From contig NC_088101.1 of assembly GCF_036370855.1 (NCBI RefSeq), positions 65,843,559 to 65,907,558 of the forward strand: 64,000 bases of DNA. Reading direction: 5' to 3'. The DNA comes from Dromaius novaehollandiae (lineage: Eukaryota > Chordata > Aves > Casuariiformes > Dromaiidae). The position numbers and the translations under genes are program-made. How positions within the stretch are numbered: the first letter of the stretch is position 1; every line of letters starts with the position of its first letter. Of the stretch, positions 36,286 to 48,900 are shown piece by piece. The notes under the pieces are model-generated. The model had not been told where the DNA came from and did not search any database. It saw only the letters and a list, made by a program, of their open reading frames with translations.

Positions 36286-39200
36286 CTGAAAAAGCAGTCA
36301 CTTATCCTGATTTTTTTATTCACTAAAACATTCATTTAATTAGCTATTTGTTGAAATGTTGCAAAAATATACATGTTATTTATTTTAACAACTGTCAACA
36401 TTTTTATAGAATCCAGTGTATGGATTTTGAATACTGTATAATATTTTGTATTTCAATATGTCACTGACTTCAGTGAGGAAAAGAATGTTGACATTTAGAT
36501 AACTGAGTAATTCCCTGTAGCTGAGATGTATAAGGCTGGGGGAGAGACCTGACTGATTTTTTTTTCTTTTAGAGTTGTACCTATTAAGAGTTTTGCACTT
36601 AGACACAGCTATGACTACCACAGTTTTGCAATGAAGAATACAAAGAACATGGACACTTGTCAGCCTATCAATTTTCTAGCCACTGTTTTCTGGAGATGTA
36701 TGCAAAAGGCAGGGATCATAAAAGAAATATTCTCTGTCAGCTCAATCTAGTATTATTCTTGCACTCCCTAAATGTAAGAAGCATGGATAATTAACTGCTG
36801 AGTTGCACCTGATGTGCTTTGATTTTTAAAAAGGAAAATCCTCTTAATATTTTTTAAACAGGGCAAACCCCCTTCCCATCTAAATCTTAATAAGCTCTTC
36901 AATCAGTTCCTTAATTAATTTCCAAACAATGATCATTTAACATAATGTTTACTATTAATATTTGAATTATTACTCTGGCAGAATATTTGCAAATACTTAT
37001 CAAGGCAATACATTTGATATTTACTTAAAAGATAGCAGCTATGAGCATGTGTTTACTGAAGAGGCTTTTGGGGGTTGTTTGGTTGGTTTGGGTTTTTCAT
37101 TTTTTTTAGTTTGAAAGAGTTACTGTCTTCCATGATGTTTGACGGTTTCTTTTTAGCGCAAACAGGGCTTGAGCAAGTATCACTTGGGTTGATAAAAATC
37201 TTTCCCATGATTCTTTGAATCATGCCCTTGAAAATTTACCATTTTGCATTGTAGTGTGTCTATCTTGACTTATAGACAAATGTAGAATTCTTCACTGTAA
37301 ATTATGAGACTTGCTAGGCAATCCAGTTCTCTAGTGACATATAATGAAGCAACAACTTCTAAGTCACTGTTTGGCTGATTCTCCCTTCCATTAGTATTGG
37401 GCACATACAGTTAACGTAGCCTTCTGCTGTGTTGCTCTCATTTCTGTTCCAACAGCTGAATCAGGACTGCATGGAAGCGCACCTTTAATCTGACATGCTT
37501 ATGAAACTCTGTTGCATTTAACTGCTCTTCTGCTTAAAAGATGGGTGTAATTTTAGTAATTGTGGGAGGGAGAAGGAAGGAATCTTTTGTGTCTGTGTTG
37601 CACCAGAAGAAGCATAAAGCAGCCAACATTGTCATGGCTACGCTATTTCCAGTACCTAACCCAGTCAGTTAAGGTACCTCTAATACACTGCAGTAGATAA
37701 CAGAGATCTTCCCTTCATTCTGAATAAGCCACCAGACAGATTTAGCTACAAAGTAATTAAATCTTACTTTTACTAGTTCCCTGTGCAGACTGACCCTCTA
37801 TTGTACAGTAGGGACCTTATGCTCCTGTTTTCACATTATCCATCTGTTAGAGGTGTGAACAATCTTGGTATTTGAAAAAAAGTTACTTTTCTCCTCTAAC
37901 ATAATTCACATCCAAACATATCTAAGTGACATCCTTTTTTAAGTGCTCATCATTTTTAAAGTTAAGCACTTCAGTAGAGACCACAACGCTAGCTGACAGG
38001 CCTAATGGAATAAGACAGCAGAGAATGTCATCGCAATTGGTAAATCATCAAGAAAGAACATAGCAGATTTCTACCACAGTTACATATCTGTAAACTGACT
38101 CAGGTAAGTGCTTTAAATGTCAGTTATTAACACTAAATTTTTATCACAATGCTAATTAGTGAGAAAGTAAACTTAGAGGGATGATAGTTCTTGTCATATA
38201 GAAATGCATAGATTTTTGGTTTAGTTTTTATTGTTTATACATAGACTACTCAAAATATAAGCCTTTTTTGCATAAAATTATCTTCAGTGTTACAGTGGAA
38301 GATGTTATTTTTGAACATTTCCCCTTATAGTGCCTCCATGTCAGATTTAGGTATTGCTTGCCTCCCTGCAAAGCCATTGTAAACCTTGTCCATACAAAAC
38401 TGATATTTAGGCATGTTTTGGGGCTTACATGTAAATGAATGTTTAGAGATCAGATTTCATTTGCAACTGCTGAGGCCTCAGCTTCAAAGATCTGGTGAAC
38501 ATCGATTTCCAGAGTCTCAAACAGGAGGACCACAAGCTACTTTCTCATAACATCCTTATAAGTTTGCACCAACTATTTCCAGAGTTAGCTGATAACTATC
38601 ATTTATTTTTTTTTAACTTCTATCATTAATTCAACAAATCTTTAAGCATTTGTTAAGCATATATTTCTAATTTCTAATTTATTTCTAATTTCTGTGGTAT
38701 CTTTTGTTTTTCACATCAAATCTCTGTAAGGAAGCATGAAAATGAACATGGTTATTTGTATACTCATGTTTCTATTGATTGTGCCTGACTGTTGCTTTAA
38801 GGCTGGAAGGGATTGCTTGTTACCAAGAAAGCAAGGTACTTAACACAACAGAGTAGGGAGGGGAAATGAGGTTCATATCCAGTTTAAAGCCCAAAATTTA
38901 ACACCAAAATATTCCACCCAAGCAATTTTTCCCCTTCCTCTCTCTTCCCACTCCTTACCAAGGAGTGTAGAGAAAGTATTAGGAACACAATAGTCAATGC
39001 ATCCATTATATAAATTATATGGTCTTAACATACACAATTATTGCAGAAATGTCATCTGTTATGCACACCCATTCTGGCCCCATACTTTGAACAGACCATT
39101 CTTGCCCAATATATTCTATATAAACCCAGCCTTAGCAATTACTCCTGATGTGATCCCAGCATAAGTACCATTTTGGAGGAAGATGCAAGGGGCTCTTCAT

Positions 39201-41084
39201 TTTCTCATCTCACAAAGCCTAAGGCAGTGACAGACTAGACTAAAGTAGTCATGTGCTCTACTCCACCTGCTAGTCCCTGGAGATGTAAATCACTCCAATA
39301 CTGAATCCTTATCCAGATATAAGAACTTGAACATTCCCAGAGAGCAGAACTGTGCCCCAAGAACAACTGCCTTCCCACCCATAGAGCTCTTCTATGACTG
39401 TGACTACAGCAGTCACACAGTACGATACCAGCATGACAGTACTTCCCTAAACAAGGCAGCTTGGTCTATACGATCTGAGGAGTCTTTGGCAGATGCAGTT
39501 CTGAATAGTATCTATGACAAATCAATGACTACATGCAGATTTTGCTGCCTTTCCCCATTGAAGGGCCGTAACGTCCCTGCGTGGTTCCAGTTATTGAGGG
39601 CATGTAAGGAAGGTCTCTGCAGTAGTTCCAGACTACCACGAGAACAAAAAAACCCCAGATAGCTAGTGTCTTATGGTAATGACAGCAATTATGTGTCTGG
39701 ATGAAAACTACGCTAAGACACTTCTCACCCACCTTTTCCTGCACCCTGTATACAAATGTACTACATTCAGAGACTCATACGACAATCAACTGAAACACCA
39801 CTAAGTCTGTAAAATTAAACAGGGGTCCATTTACATAGGTTTTATATTAAATGGTTGTTTGTTTTATGAGCTGTGTGATTGGATACACAATAGAGCTCTT
39901 AAAGCATAACAAGTATTGACTACATGATCAGAGAACAGTAATGCAGAAAATAGCTGAGAGGGTGCACATTGTACAAATTCACTGTTTAAGGGGGAAAAGA
40001 GTAAAAAAGCTGAGCTGTAGTGATACAGAACTACAGCAGTACTGTCTTTGAAATTCCTGCCTCCTAATTGCAGTAATTCAGGAACTGCACCCCATTAGTG
40101 CTGTGGCATATTCTGACATGCCAAGACACTATTAAAATACTTAAACATCTTTGAAGGCATCAGCAACTTCTTTCTCTGCACCTTAGGCTAAATATAGTTA
40201 AACAGCAATTGAACATATCTCAAGAAGCATTTCTGCCCCAAGGCTTGGACCGCTGTCATTCTGAATGTGGCATTATCATGTACTGCAGAGATAGTGCATG
40301 CCATCTCTAAAGCAGTCTTGCTGAATAAAGTCAAACACAAATCCGCTATTTGAGACATGCCAACTGCACTGAAGTAATGCATATATTAATTGCTTTTGGA
40401 CTAAAAAAAAAAAAAAAATCCATCTATATCATGCCCAATTCTGGAATTATTTTCAGTGCTTAAGAAATAAAATGTTTCAGAGTACAGAAAGGCTTATATA
40501 TTCAATGATTGAATGACTAATATTATAAGAAAAGGTATGACAGAAGGATATGAAATGATGAATTCTGAACCTATTTATTCTTTTGCTTTTCTTCTAAAAA
40601 GAACAGAAAATGAAAGGAGAACTTTAAATACTTTAACTGAAAAATGCTAAAATAACAATTCATAAGACAAGCAAGATCATTGCTATAAGGTGTCAAAAGT
40701 CCAAGTACTTAGCTAGTTTCAAGAGAGACAAGAGTGGAATTTTCAAAGCAAACACAAGAAGCTACAGAGCCCTCTAGCACTAAAACTAATAAAAGAAAAA
40801 AAACAAAAACAAAGCAAGAAAAAAAAGGAAAATAGAAGTGGTAAGTTATTCTTTAACAACTATTTGGAAAAAAGCTTGTGCTAAGTGAATGATAGCATAT
40901 TAGCCAAAAGAAAATGCAGCTGAGGGAGAAAAGAGTGGTTTGCATGTACCTAAAATGCTGTAGTAAAGCAAGAATAAAGAGAATCTATTTTGCATGCCCC
41001 TAATGGACAGGACCAAAAGAAATGGCTTGAACTGCAACAATGACAAATAAGGTTAGATAATAGAAAAGAACTTCAGGGATAAAT

Positions 41085-41275
41085 GGTTGGAAGGTTGGAT
41101 AAAAGGATGGAAGGTTGGGCAGTCTGCACCATCAGAGGGTTTTACAAATGGTTTGACAAACCTCTCTCAGGAGTAACCTAGGCATAGCTAATCCTACTTT
41201 GGGAAAGGAAGGATGCACTAGATGACCTCTAAAAGTTCCTTTCAGCCCTTTGATGCTGTTAATATGATTACTGAC
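41085..41275 (+). mobile_element. Ancient CR1 3' end, plus strand
   Basis: The order GGTTTTACAAATGGTTTGAC, AAACCTCTCTCAGGAGTAACC, TAGGCATAGCTAATCCTACT, then CACTAGATGACCTCTAAAAG and TTCCTTTCAGCCCT (41138-41251) follows the 3' end of old CR1 families known from turtles and birds. It is heavily eroded and only the 3' tail is present. It lies inside the PCDH9 intron, antisense to the gene. Confidence 0.7.
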
Positions 41276-42200
41276 ATTTATATACTTTGGCCTCAACCCA
41301 ATCTCTAACTGTTTTTAAGTTAAGATTCTTGACTTTGCAATAAATCAGCCTTAAATGTTGGGCTTATGTTCAGCTAAAAGTGCATTTTGCAATGCCATCT
41401 TGCTTAAAATTTTAGGTTAATAGAATTAAAAAAAAAAAAAAAGCCTTAGCACTTAAGACATGAGTTAATTGAATACAGAAAAAAAAAAAAATTCCCAAGT
41501 TCCAACATTAAGAATTGAATTCTGCTTCTACATGTAGTGGTGCAAAACAAACATGATCCTCTGAAGTCCATTAAATGTAAAACTGGTGTAAAAGAGACTC
41601 TCTGTTAAAGCAGAAAATTTCAAGATGGTTTACTTTTATGTGAAATTTTGTTTTTGTTTTGCATCACATCATACCTACCTCTCTTTTAGGGAGGAGCAAA
41701 AGTCAAATAAGTGAAAGAAGACACTAGATTTACATGTATTTCCTTCATTCAGTTAACCAGACTAGACCAGACCAGCTAGCTATTTTAACATGACTCAGGC
41801 AGGTAACCAAAGAAATATTACCTAAGTAATAAAACTAACTAATGTTTCATGTTTTCTGTTATTTCTATCACAATTGCCTCCAGCAGTTAAAGTAACATAC
41901 CCTGTAAATGTTCTTCTAATTATAGAATGACTACAAAAAAAAGTTTCCTACCTAAATGAATGTTTTTACCAGCTCTGTAGTTCTGCATCTGTGATCTTCA
42001 ATGAACCATCAGTATTTCAAATTTGACTTAAGGGCAGTTCATATGAAAGACAGTACAGCTATAATGCTTTTTTTTTTAATGACTAAAAACTGGAGTTATT
42101 ATTTTCTAGGCCCAAGTCACGTTAATCAGTTGGTTACAAGCAGAGAACCACAACATAGTTTGTATACAGTATTATGTGCAAGTGGAATCCAATTCAACAG

Positions 42201-42234
42201 ACAATTCTAGATAAATACAATTCTAGATAAATAC
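42201..42234. repeat. Perfect 16-bp tandem duplication
   Basis: ACAATTCTAGATAAAT occurs twice back to back with no mismatch (42201-42216, 42217-42232). This is a recent small duplication within the intron. Confidence 0.95.
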
Positions 42235-44158
42235 TAATTTAAAATCATCTTTATGTTATAGCATAAAAGGAACTATATTAGAAACATATAGTTTTATCTC
42301 ATTTGTATTTCTTGTGTAGTTCACACTTTGGTATTTTATTTCAATTCACAAGACCAATTGCATACGTATTATGAGGGCTCACCAGCTTATGTGATACCAG
42401 TGGAGAGTACTGTACTAAATACACCATTCTGAATTTAAAGATTTTAATTTTCTAGAATTAAATGTAATTGTTATGAGCCTTCTTGTAATCCCATTAAATC
42501 CTTTGATAGCCTGATTTACTTCTATCAGTGAAATGGCAACAGATCTTTTAGAAAAGTAGGACTTACTATGGCTTCCTGAAATAGCATAGACATTAAGATG
42601 TAGGACACATTTAAGCTGTCTAATATTTCTGCCAGTCTGATGCTAAAGTATTAATCTGTCACTGTGTCAAATTACATACCTTTAGATTTTTCAGTAAAAC
42701 GTGTCTGTGCTTAACAAACTCGGAGCTGAAATAATTCACGGGGCAATTAGAATGTCAGCTCTCCTAAAGATGACTTAAGAAAAGTCTGAATCAGGGCTCA
42801 AAAGTCAACATAATTTCCTTGATACTCAAGCCAAAATGATAGGACTGCAGGAGCTCTAAGGGAACAGAGTAGCTAGCAGCAATTATTAGCTCATCTCAGC
42901 GGTATACCGTGCCCCCTCTTCATTTTATTTTTTGGTATTAAGGCTTTAACACTGCATTTTCTTCGCTAGCAGTGGACACTGGGTAGGGAAACTAACAGTC
43001 TTGCCACAGAAGAGAGAAACAAGCTTACACGATTCCCCGCTCCCCTCCCACCTTGCAATTTATGCCCATCTCATTCAAAAGGCAACTTCTTTTTGGAGTT
43101 ACTCCAAGTGACATTTTCTAGGAGATATTAATGAATGCACTGCTACTGTTCAGACACTAAAACCACAATCCCAAAAGATGTTAAGTGCCATCAAATCTCA
43201 TAAAGCATACCCAGAACCTATAGCAAAGGTTGAACATATAGAAAAAGCAGTAACATGACAAGAGTTGAAAGCTGTCTTGCAAGCTTGATCTCTGTTGGAG
43301 TGACATAAAAATTCACTAGGTAGGGCCAAAGTTTACATTCAAATAGGACTGATTACAAAGAAAAAAAAGAAAAAAACCCCCATACATACGGCTGCCTAAT
43401 TGTTTACCATAAGGAATGAAAAAACACATATCCTTTCACAACAGCGAAGCTGAATCACTTGTGACTATGGACAAGAGACAAATCTAAAATATCAAGTTCT
43501 GGTTGAATGCTTCTGCATTTAAGTTAAGGACTGGCATTAAGGGAAAATACCGAATCCTTTCTTTCATATCTTTCAGTAAGTTACATTTTTCCTACTGAGT
43601 TTTTCTCCCACATGAAATACTAACTTGAACTGATTATACTCACAGAACCACTTCCTTCCTAAAAATCAAATACTTCATACAGTTCTACTTTATAATATAA
43701 AACATTGCTGGAGTGTGCATCCTATTGCATTCCTGCACATACAGACTAAAATATCATATAATAACATATATTAAATAGTATTAATTCTTTCATAAAAAGG
43801 GAATTACTCCTGTTCCCAAGAAGTTTTCTATGTGGCCTGTATAATGTTTATTTCTTATAAGTCCTAGATCCTCGGGACTAAACTTAATAACTAAAATGTG
43901 CTGAAGTTCCATTAATTTATATTACAGTATTTTAAAATGGTGGGAGGGAGTTAAGAAAGTTCCCCATGCTCTGCAGGCGAATAACCTCTAAATAATGGAG
44001 AGCTCAGCATGAACAAGAAAACAAATGTCTTGTGACTACTTGTCTTTTTAGTAACTGTCAAGAAGAAGTTGTGTTGTAGGATCAAGAATAGCAGTCACCT
44101 AAAGGATTCATTTAGCCTTTATACCATAATAAAGGAATCTTATCCTGTCCAAAGGAAA

Positions 44159-44170
44159 GGGGGGGGGGGG
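44159..44170. repeat. G12 homopolymer
   Basis: Twelve consecutive G preceded by A/G-rich sequence. On the minus (transcribed) strand this is C12 in the intron RNA. Confidence 0.9.
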
Positions 44171-44940
44171 TAAGCTCACTTGTTTGTTCATTGCATGCAT
44201 GTGTCTCACAAATACAAATAGAAGTTTGTAATTTTACATACCTAATCATACTAACAAGAGTTTGGATATAGAACCAAATTTAATTCAATTCAGTGAACTG
44301 AAAAGTACAAAGAATGCATTTTTGTTAGTTCAGTTCAGCAGAAGATCCACGTGCTGCACAGAATATGTTAAAAATGGAAATAAAGAACAATTTAAGATTA
44401 TTTTATTAATACACACTTTCCTGTTTGTCTAAAGTATCCCCCAGGAGGAATAGGTTAAATGGTATAAAAAATACTGCTCATCTTTACTAATCATACATAC
44501 TAAGCACAACATATAAAGTCATACAAATTAGGTGTAAATGGTGATATTTCCACCTGTCAAACTAAAATTAATGTTTTTACTGAATAACTAGTTACTGACT
44601 TCTATCTTTTATTTCATGGCAGTGGCTTTTGAAGAGAACAGAACGTGGTGCACTTAGAGGTACATAGCATCATATTGGGAGAAGAAAAGAAAAGAAATGA
44701 TAGACAAACTTTGCTTGTGATAAAGCTATAAATAGTGATCAAATTTGGACAAAAGACCAACTAATAAATTCATTATGGACACACACACACCCCACCCTCT
44801 CTTATGTCACCACAGAGGAATGCACCACAGTGTCAGTCTGGTCTATAGATCCATCAGCTTTCTAATGCCCTGCAGGTAGCTGCTGCTTGATAGAGGCTGA
44901 GAAGGAACAAGGTAAGAGCTGACTTGTGCTTGTGATGGAA

Positions 44941-44972
44941 ACTTTGATAGATATATAGATAGACAGACAGAT
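44941..44972. repeat. Short (GATA)/(GACA) repeat
   Basis: Imperfect GATAGATATATAGATAGACAGACAGA. A minor simple repeat; a (CA)n stretch lies nearby at about 44780-44792. Confidence 0.8.
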
Positions 44973-45319
44973 TTGTTAATATCAGCATATAATAAAGATG
45001 ATGCAGTGGAGTCTGTCAGAATTTCTGGATTTTGGCTGAAGTTCATTTACTTTATCCTCAACTTTTCCTAAGAAGAGGTAAAATCTATCACTGAATATTG
45101 TGTATCTAAGTGGAAAGTATCACAAAGTAGCATGAACTTTTGTTGTTTAAAGTACTGATGTTCTGTCATTGAGATGATGCACAGGAGGGTTTTTTGGGTT
45201 GTTTTTATAGTGAGTATGTGGAAAAGTCTTCACACCTTTAAAAAATGGAGAGTCAAATATAGAAAGATAACGAATATCCCAGTGTGATTTATTTCCTGTT
45301 CAAAGGGATTTTTCATTAT

Positions 45320-45510
45320 TTTTTTATTGATTTTCAGCTGTGTTTGCAAATTACTGCTAGTGAATTAATTACAAACATCAGCTCAGAATGGTTACAGGCT
45401 TATGACAGACTCATCCGGGTTACAGACCATTAGTAATTAAGTGGCATTGCACTAATTTCCCTTGTGCATGTACAGTAGACAGACTGTAGTCATACACATG
45501 AATCATAGGG
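45320..45510. other. AT-rich block with clustered TAATTA-type words; possible conserved non-coding element
   Basis: GAATTAATTACAAAC (45362-45376), AGTAATTAAGTGG (45431-45443) and TTTATTGATTTTC lie within 190 bases, a pattern often seen in homeodomain-bound enhancers. I infer a possible regulatory element only from this word clustering; conservation cannot be judged here. Confidence 0.25.
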
Positions 45511-45779
45511 ATGTTACACAAAAGTGAGATTGAAGAAAGGTATCACTGTTTATCTCACCACAGAGCACAAAAGTATAATACAAATTTTAAATTGGATGGA
45601 CAGGCTAGTGGAAAGATTAGAAAAAGTCTGAATGAAACAAAACAGGGAAGATAAAAAAAAATCAAGTTTTATTTGTAAAGACAGGTCTACACTTGTCAGA
45701 AACAGCAGTCCCAATCCTTCTTGTGTAAGCAGGAATTGTAATGGAGCCTGAAGGATGCCTCATAGTTTTCTGAATCCCT

Positions 45780-45925
45780 CTTTACCCTAAGTATCTTACA
45801 GTCTTTAATTCTCTCAACAGTTATATGAGGTAAAGATGTATAACTCTTACCTTAAAAATGAAACCGTGTCTTGCTGAAAGTTAAAGGCAAGACTGGGCTT
45901 GAGCTAGAGTGTCTAATAAGCATAT
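45780..45925 (-). mobile_element. Ancient MIR-type SINE, minus strand
   Basis: Read on the plus strand the landmarks follow antisense MIR in order: CCTAAGTATCTTACA, TTTAATTCTCTCAACAG, TATGAGGTAAAGATG, a degenerate ATTTTACAGATGAAGAAACTG-like part (CTTAAAAATGAAACCGTGTC), AAAGTTAAAGGCAAG and GACTGGGCTTGAGCTAGAGTGTC. The last block corresponds to the tRNA-derived head with its eroded B-box. About 145 bases survive. MIR spread before or early in amniote evolution, so the copy is very old, in keeping with its divergence. Confidence 0.65.
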
Positions 45926-48900
45926 TAGTAAGGAGTTTTCTCTTAGCACTCAGATCAAGATGATAATTTGGGGTTGTTTTACTAGCTATTAGGTAAGATT
46001 TTCTTCAGACTTCCTAAAACGCTTACTTGAGTGGATAGTTAGGCATTTCCCTCTACAAAAATGGGATCATTTGTGTCAGTCCATTCTCCTGGACTAGGCA
46101 TGTTTCGTATTGTAATTTGTCTTCTCTTGTATTTCGCAGCACAATATTAAAACTGGTCTATATGCTTTCATTTAGCTTTGTTGCCGACATGTATACCTGT
46201 CCTGCTAAAATTAAATGATTAAGTCTCATCAAATATTCTGTTATTCATCAGCTTGAGACATTTCCAGATTTCTGAAGAAGTGCAGTACATATACTTTGGA
46301 TTCCTGTTTAATAGCCACTAGCTACACTTTCAAGAATGAATCAGATAACGTCCTGCTCATTTTACTCATTTGAAGATCAAGAAGTTTCCTCCAGTCTTAG
46401 TTTATGCTTTCAGTCAGAATCCAGTAAAACTGACAAAAGATTTCAAACTGGACAATGTTAATCTTGTTCCACTTGTAATGTATGAACAAATTCTTGACAA
46501 TAGGCAGAAAAAAACTAATCACATGCACCAGGATAACATAAAACACAATCAAATAAAATATATCAAAATAGAGGTCAAACACTTCTTTAAAAGTACATAT
46601 ATTGAAGAAAACAAGACTAGTGTATTAAGTGTACTGATTATAGTATCAGGAACTAAAATCATCCTCTTGATTACTCCCACTGTAAATCCATAGTGTCTCA
46701 TTTCTATTCATCTATCCAAAATAAGCTGCAGTTTTCAGAATCACTTGAGTAGCTGCTGATTACTTTGAGAAGTTTATAACTGAAAGAAGCAGAACAAGAC
46801 TGTGGAAATTAAATGATTAAGAGGTCAAATATTGGAGGTGGGCAGAACATAAAATAGTAGGTGGAAACAAATTTATCAATCAGACAAATATACACAATTT
46901 ACAGAATTTGTCTGACTTTACAGCCAATTATTATAAACAAGGAAGGAGTAAGTTGGACTATAGCTGATTACTGTTTCAGATAAACTTTTAGTAAACTGTT
47001 AATTTTCTTTTATGAAGCGGTGACTGCATTGTCCCCATAACAACATGAAGGGCAAAGGGATTTTTGCTGCACCTTGGCTAGATCTCATGGCACATATTTT
47101 GTGCAGCCATCTTTCCCCTATTCAGACTATGGCTTTCTGAATAGAAAGCATTAAGTAGGAAATCGTTCTCTGCACAGTGTTTTAGTCTCTGTCTCTTTTC
47201 TCAGATCATAATAAAGTTGCCAGTTGGGACTTTGTTTTTTGTGAATGTGAAACATCGTTCACTGCAATCTAACTGATTTATTAACATAATACACTGACTC
47301 TCAGATGTAACAACTGGTTCTACTTTGGTCACCTTTGAACTTGCAACTTGAGGCGACAGATTGTGTGCCCAAATACGTATCACCGGAGCCCCCATTATTC
47401 TCAGGATGTGATTATTACAGGAGAATTAGTCAAAGAGGAAGGAATGATCCTGAAGTCCTACCAGAAACTGGTCACCACACTTAGATATTTCATTGTCCCT
47501 GTACAGTAGTGAGGAGCAAAGACAGCTGATGACAATATTTCATGCCCCTTTGCAAACAAAGCATCTCAGGCAGCGATCCATTACACAAGGTCTAGACAAG
47601 GCATAGTGAATAAACTCACAGTCCACCACAGTGGTGGATACCACAGATTAGGTGATGAAATTTATGCTTCAAGATGCTTAATTTAATGGGACAGGTAAAG
47701 CATCTGTATGGAGATATTACTTTTAAAATCAGAAATGAGTGGCTGGCAAGGTAAAACTGTGAAATTTGGAAAGTTATCTGTTTACTTTCGGATGATAGGG
47801 AAGAATTGGGATAGGAAGGAAAGGGAAAAAATAATGTTCTGGCAAAACTTTTTTTAAAAAAATCCTTATTCCAGTATTAAGGCTAACATTTTACTTTTCC
47901 CTTCAGTGTGATGTTTCAGATGGTATTTTGAGAATCTTATTTTTTATTATACTCTCAAATCCTTTTCCCATCAGGTATGTGAAAACTCACTGAATACGTG
48001 GCACTGTAATAAGCAGCTAAACAATTTCTCAAGGCATGCTGTATCCTACCAGATTTTAGACATGAACTGCAAGTGCATGTCTTTAGTGTTGTTAAACTTA
48101 TTTTGTGTTGCTGCAAAAGTATTTTCTGAGGTTTTCTTTGTTTCAATTTACTGATGCTTTTAGTCACTGAAAGTAGGGGAGGTACAGAAAGAGGTCAAAA
48201 CTGACAGCAAAACTGAATCAGTGCTTCTCATGCCAATGAAATAATGAAAAACAGCACTGTTCTTACAGCAACAATAATGAATATAAATAGACAAAAGGCT
48301 CTGAATAGCTACTGGGAGGAAAAGAATAAGGCATCCATTTCAAGAAAAAAATCTTTTCCTGCCATCACAAATAGCTTTGTGAACTGGCTAAATTAGGATG
48401 CCCTTTAAACAATTTCCATGCTTCAAACAAAGTCTTGTGAAAGACAGGTCTCCCTTATTTTCCTTTAAGAGATCAGACTTATTAGGTTGAATTTTACTCG
48501 TATTTTATTTCTCATGTCAATCATTCTCAGATAAAGTCTGTTATCTCATCTTTGACATAGTTCAATACTTAATATGAATGTTTTATTTCCTGGATTTATT
48601 GTCTCAAGCACACATCACTTTATCTGTCTGCAGGTAACATTAGCAGAATGTAAGTACTGGCCAAATAATTGTCAAAGGATAATAAAGATTTGCCCAACTC
48701 TTCTATCTGTTTCAAAATTAAATCCCTAAGTAAAGGTATAACTCTGTATCAAAGTCATTTACTGGAATAAGTATATTTATCTGATTTTCTTCTGTTATAG
48801 AATGCTGGACACTGCATCCAAAGAAAGATCAGAGAAACAAGTTTCTTCACTTTTATGGCAGATACCATGTTCTAAAAGCGCTTAAACATAAAAGTCATTA

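Noticed and set aside
39327..39662. 111-codon plus-strand open frame in a GC-richer part of the intron
   Set aside because: No motif, no splice sites in register, antisense to PCDH9; best explained by chance.
46370..46693. 107-codon open frame in the intron
   Set aside because: Lys/Asn/Ile-rich composition typical of random AT-rich sequence; no supporting context.
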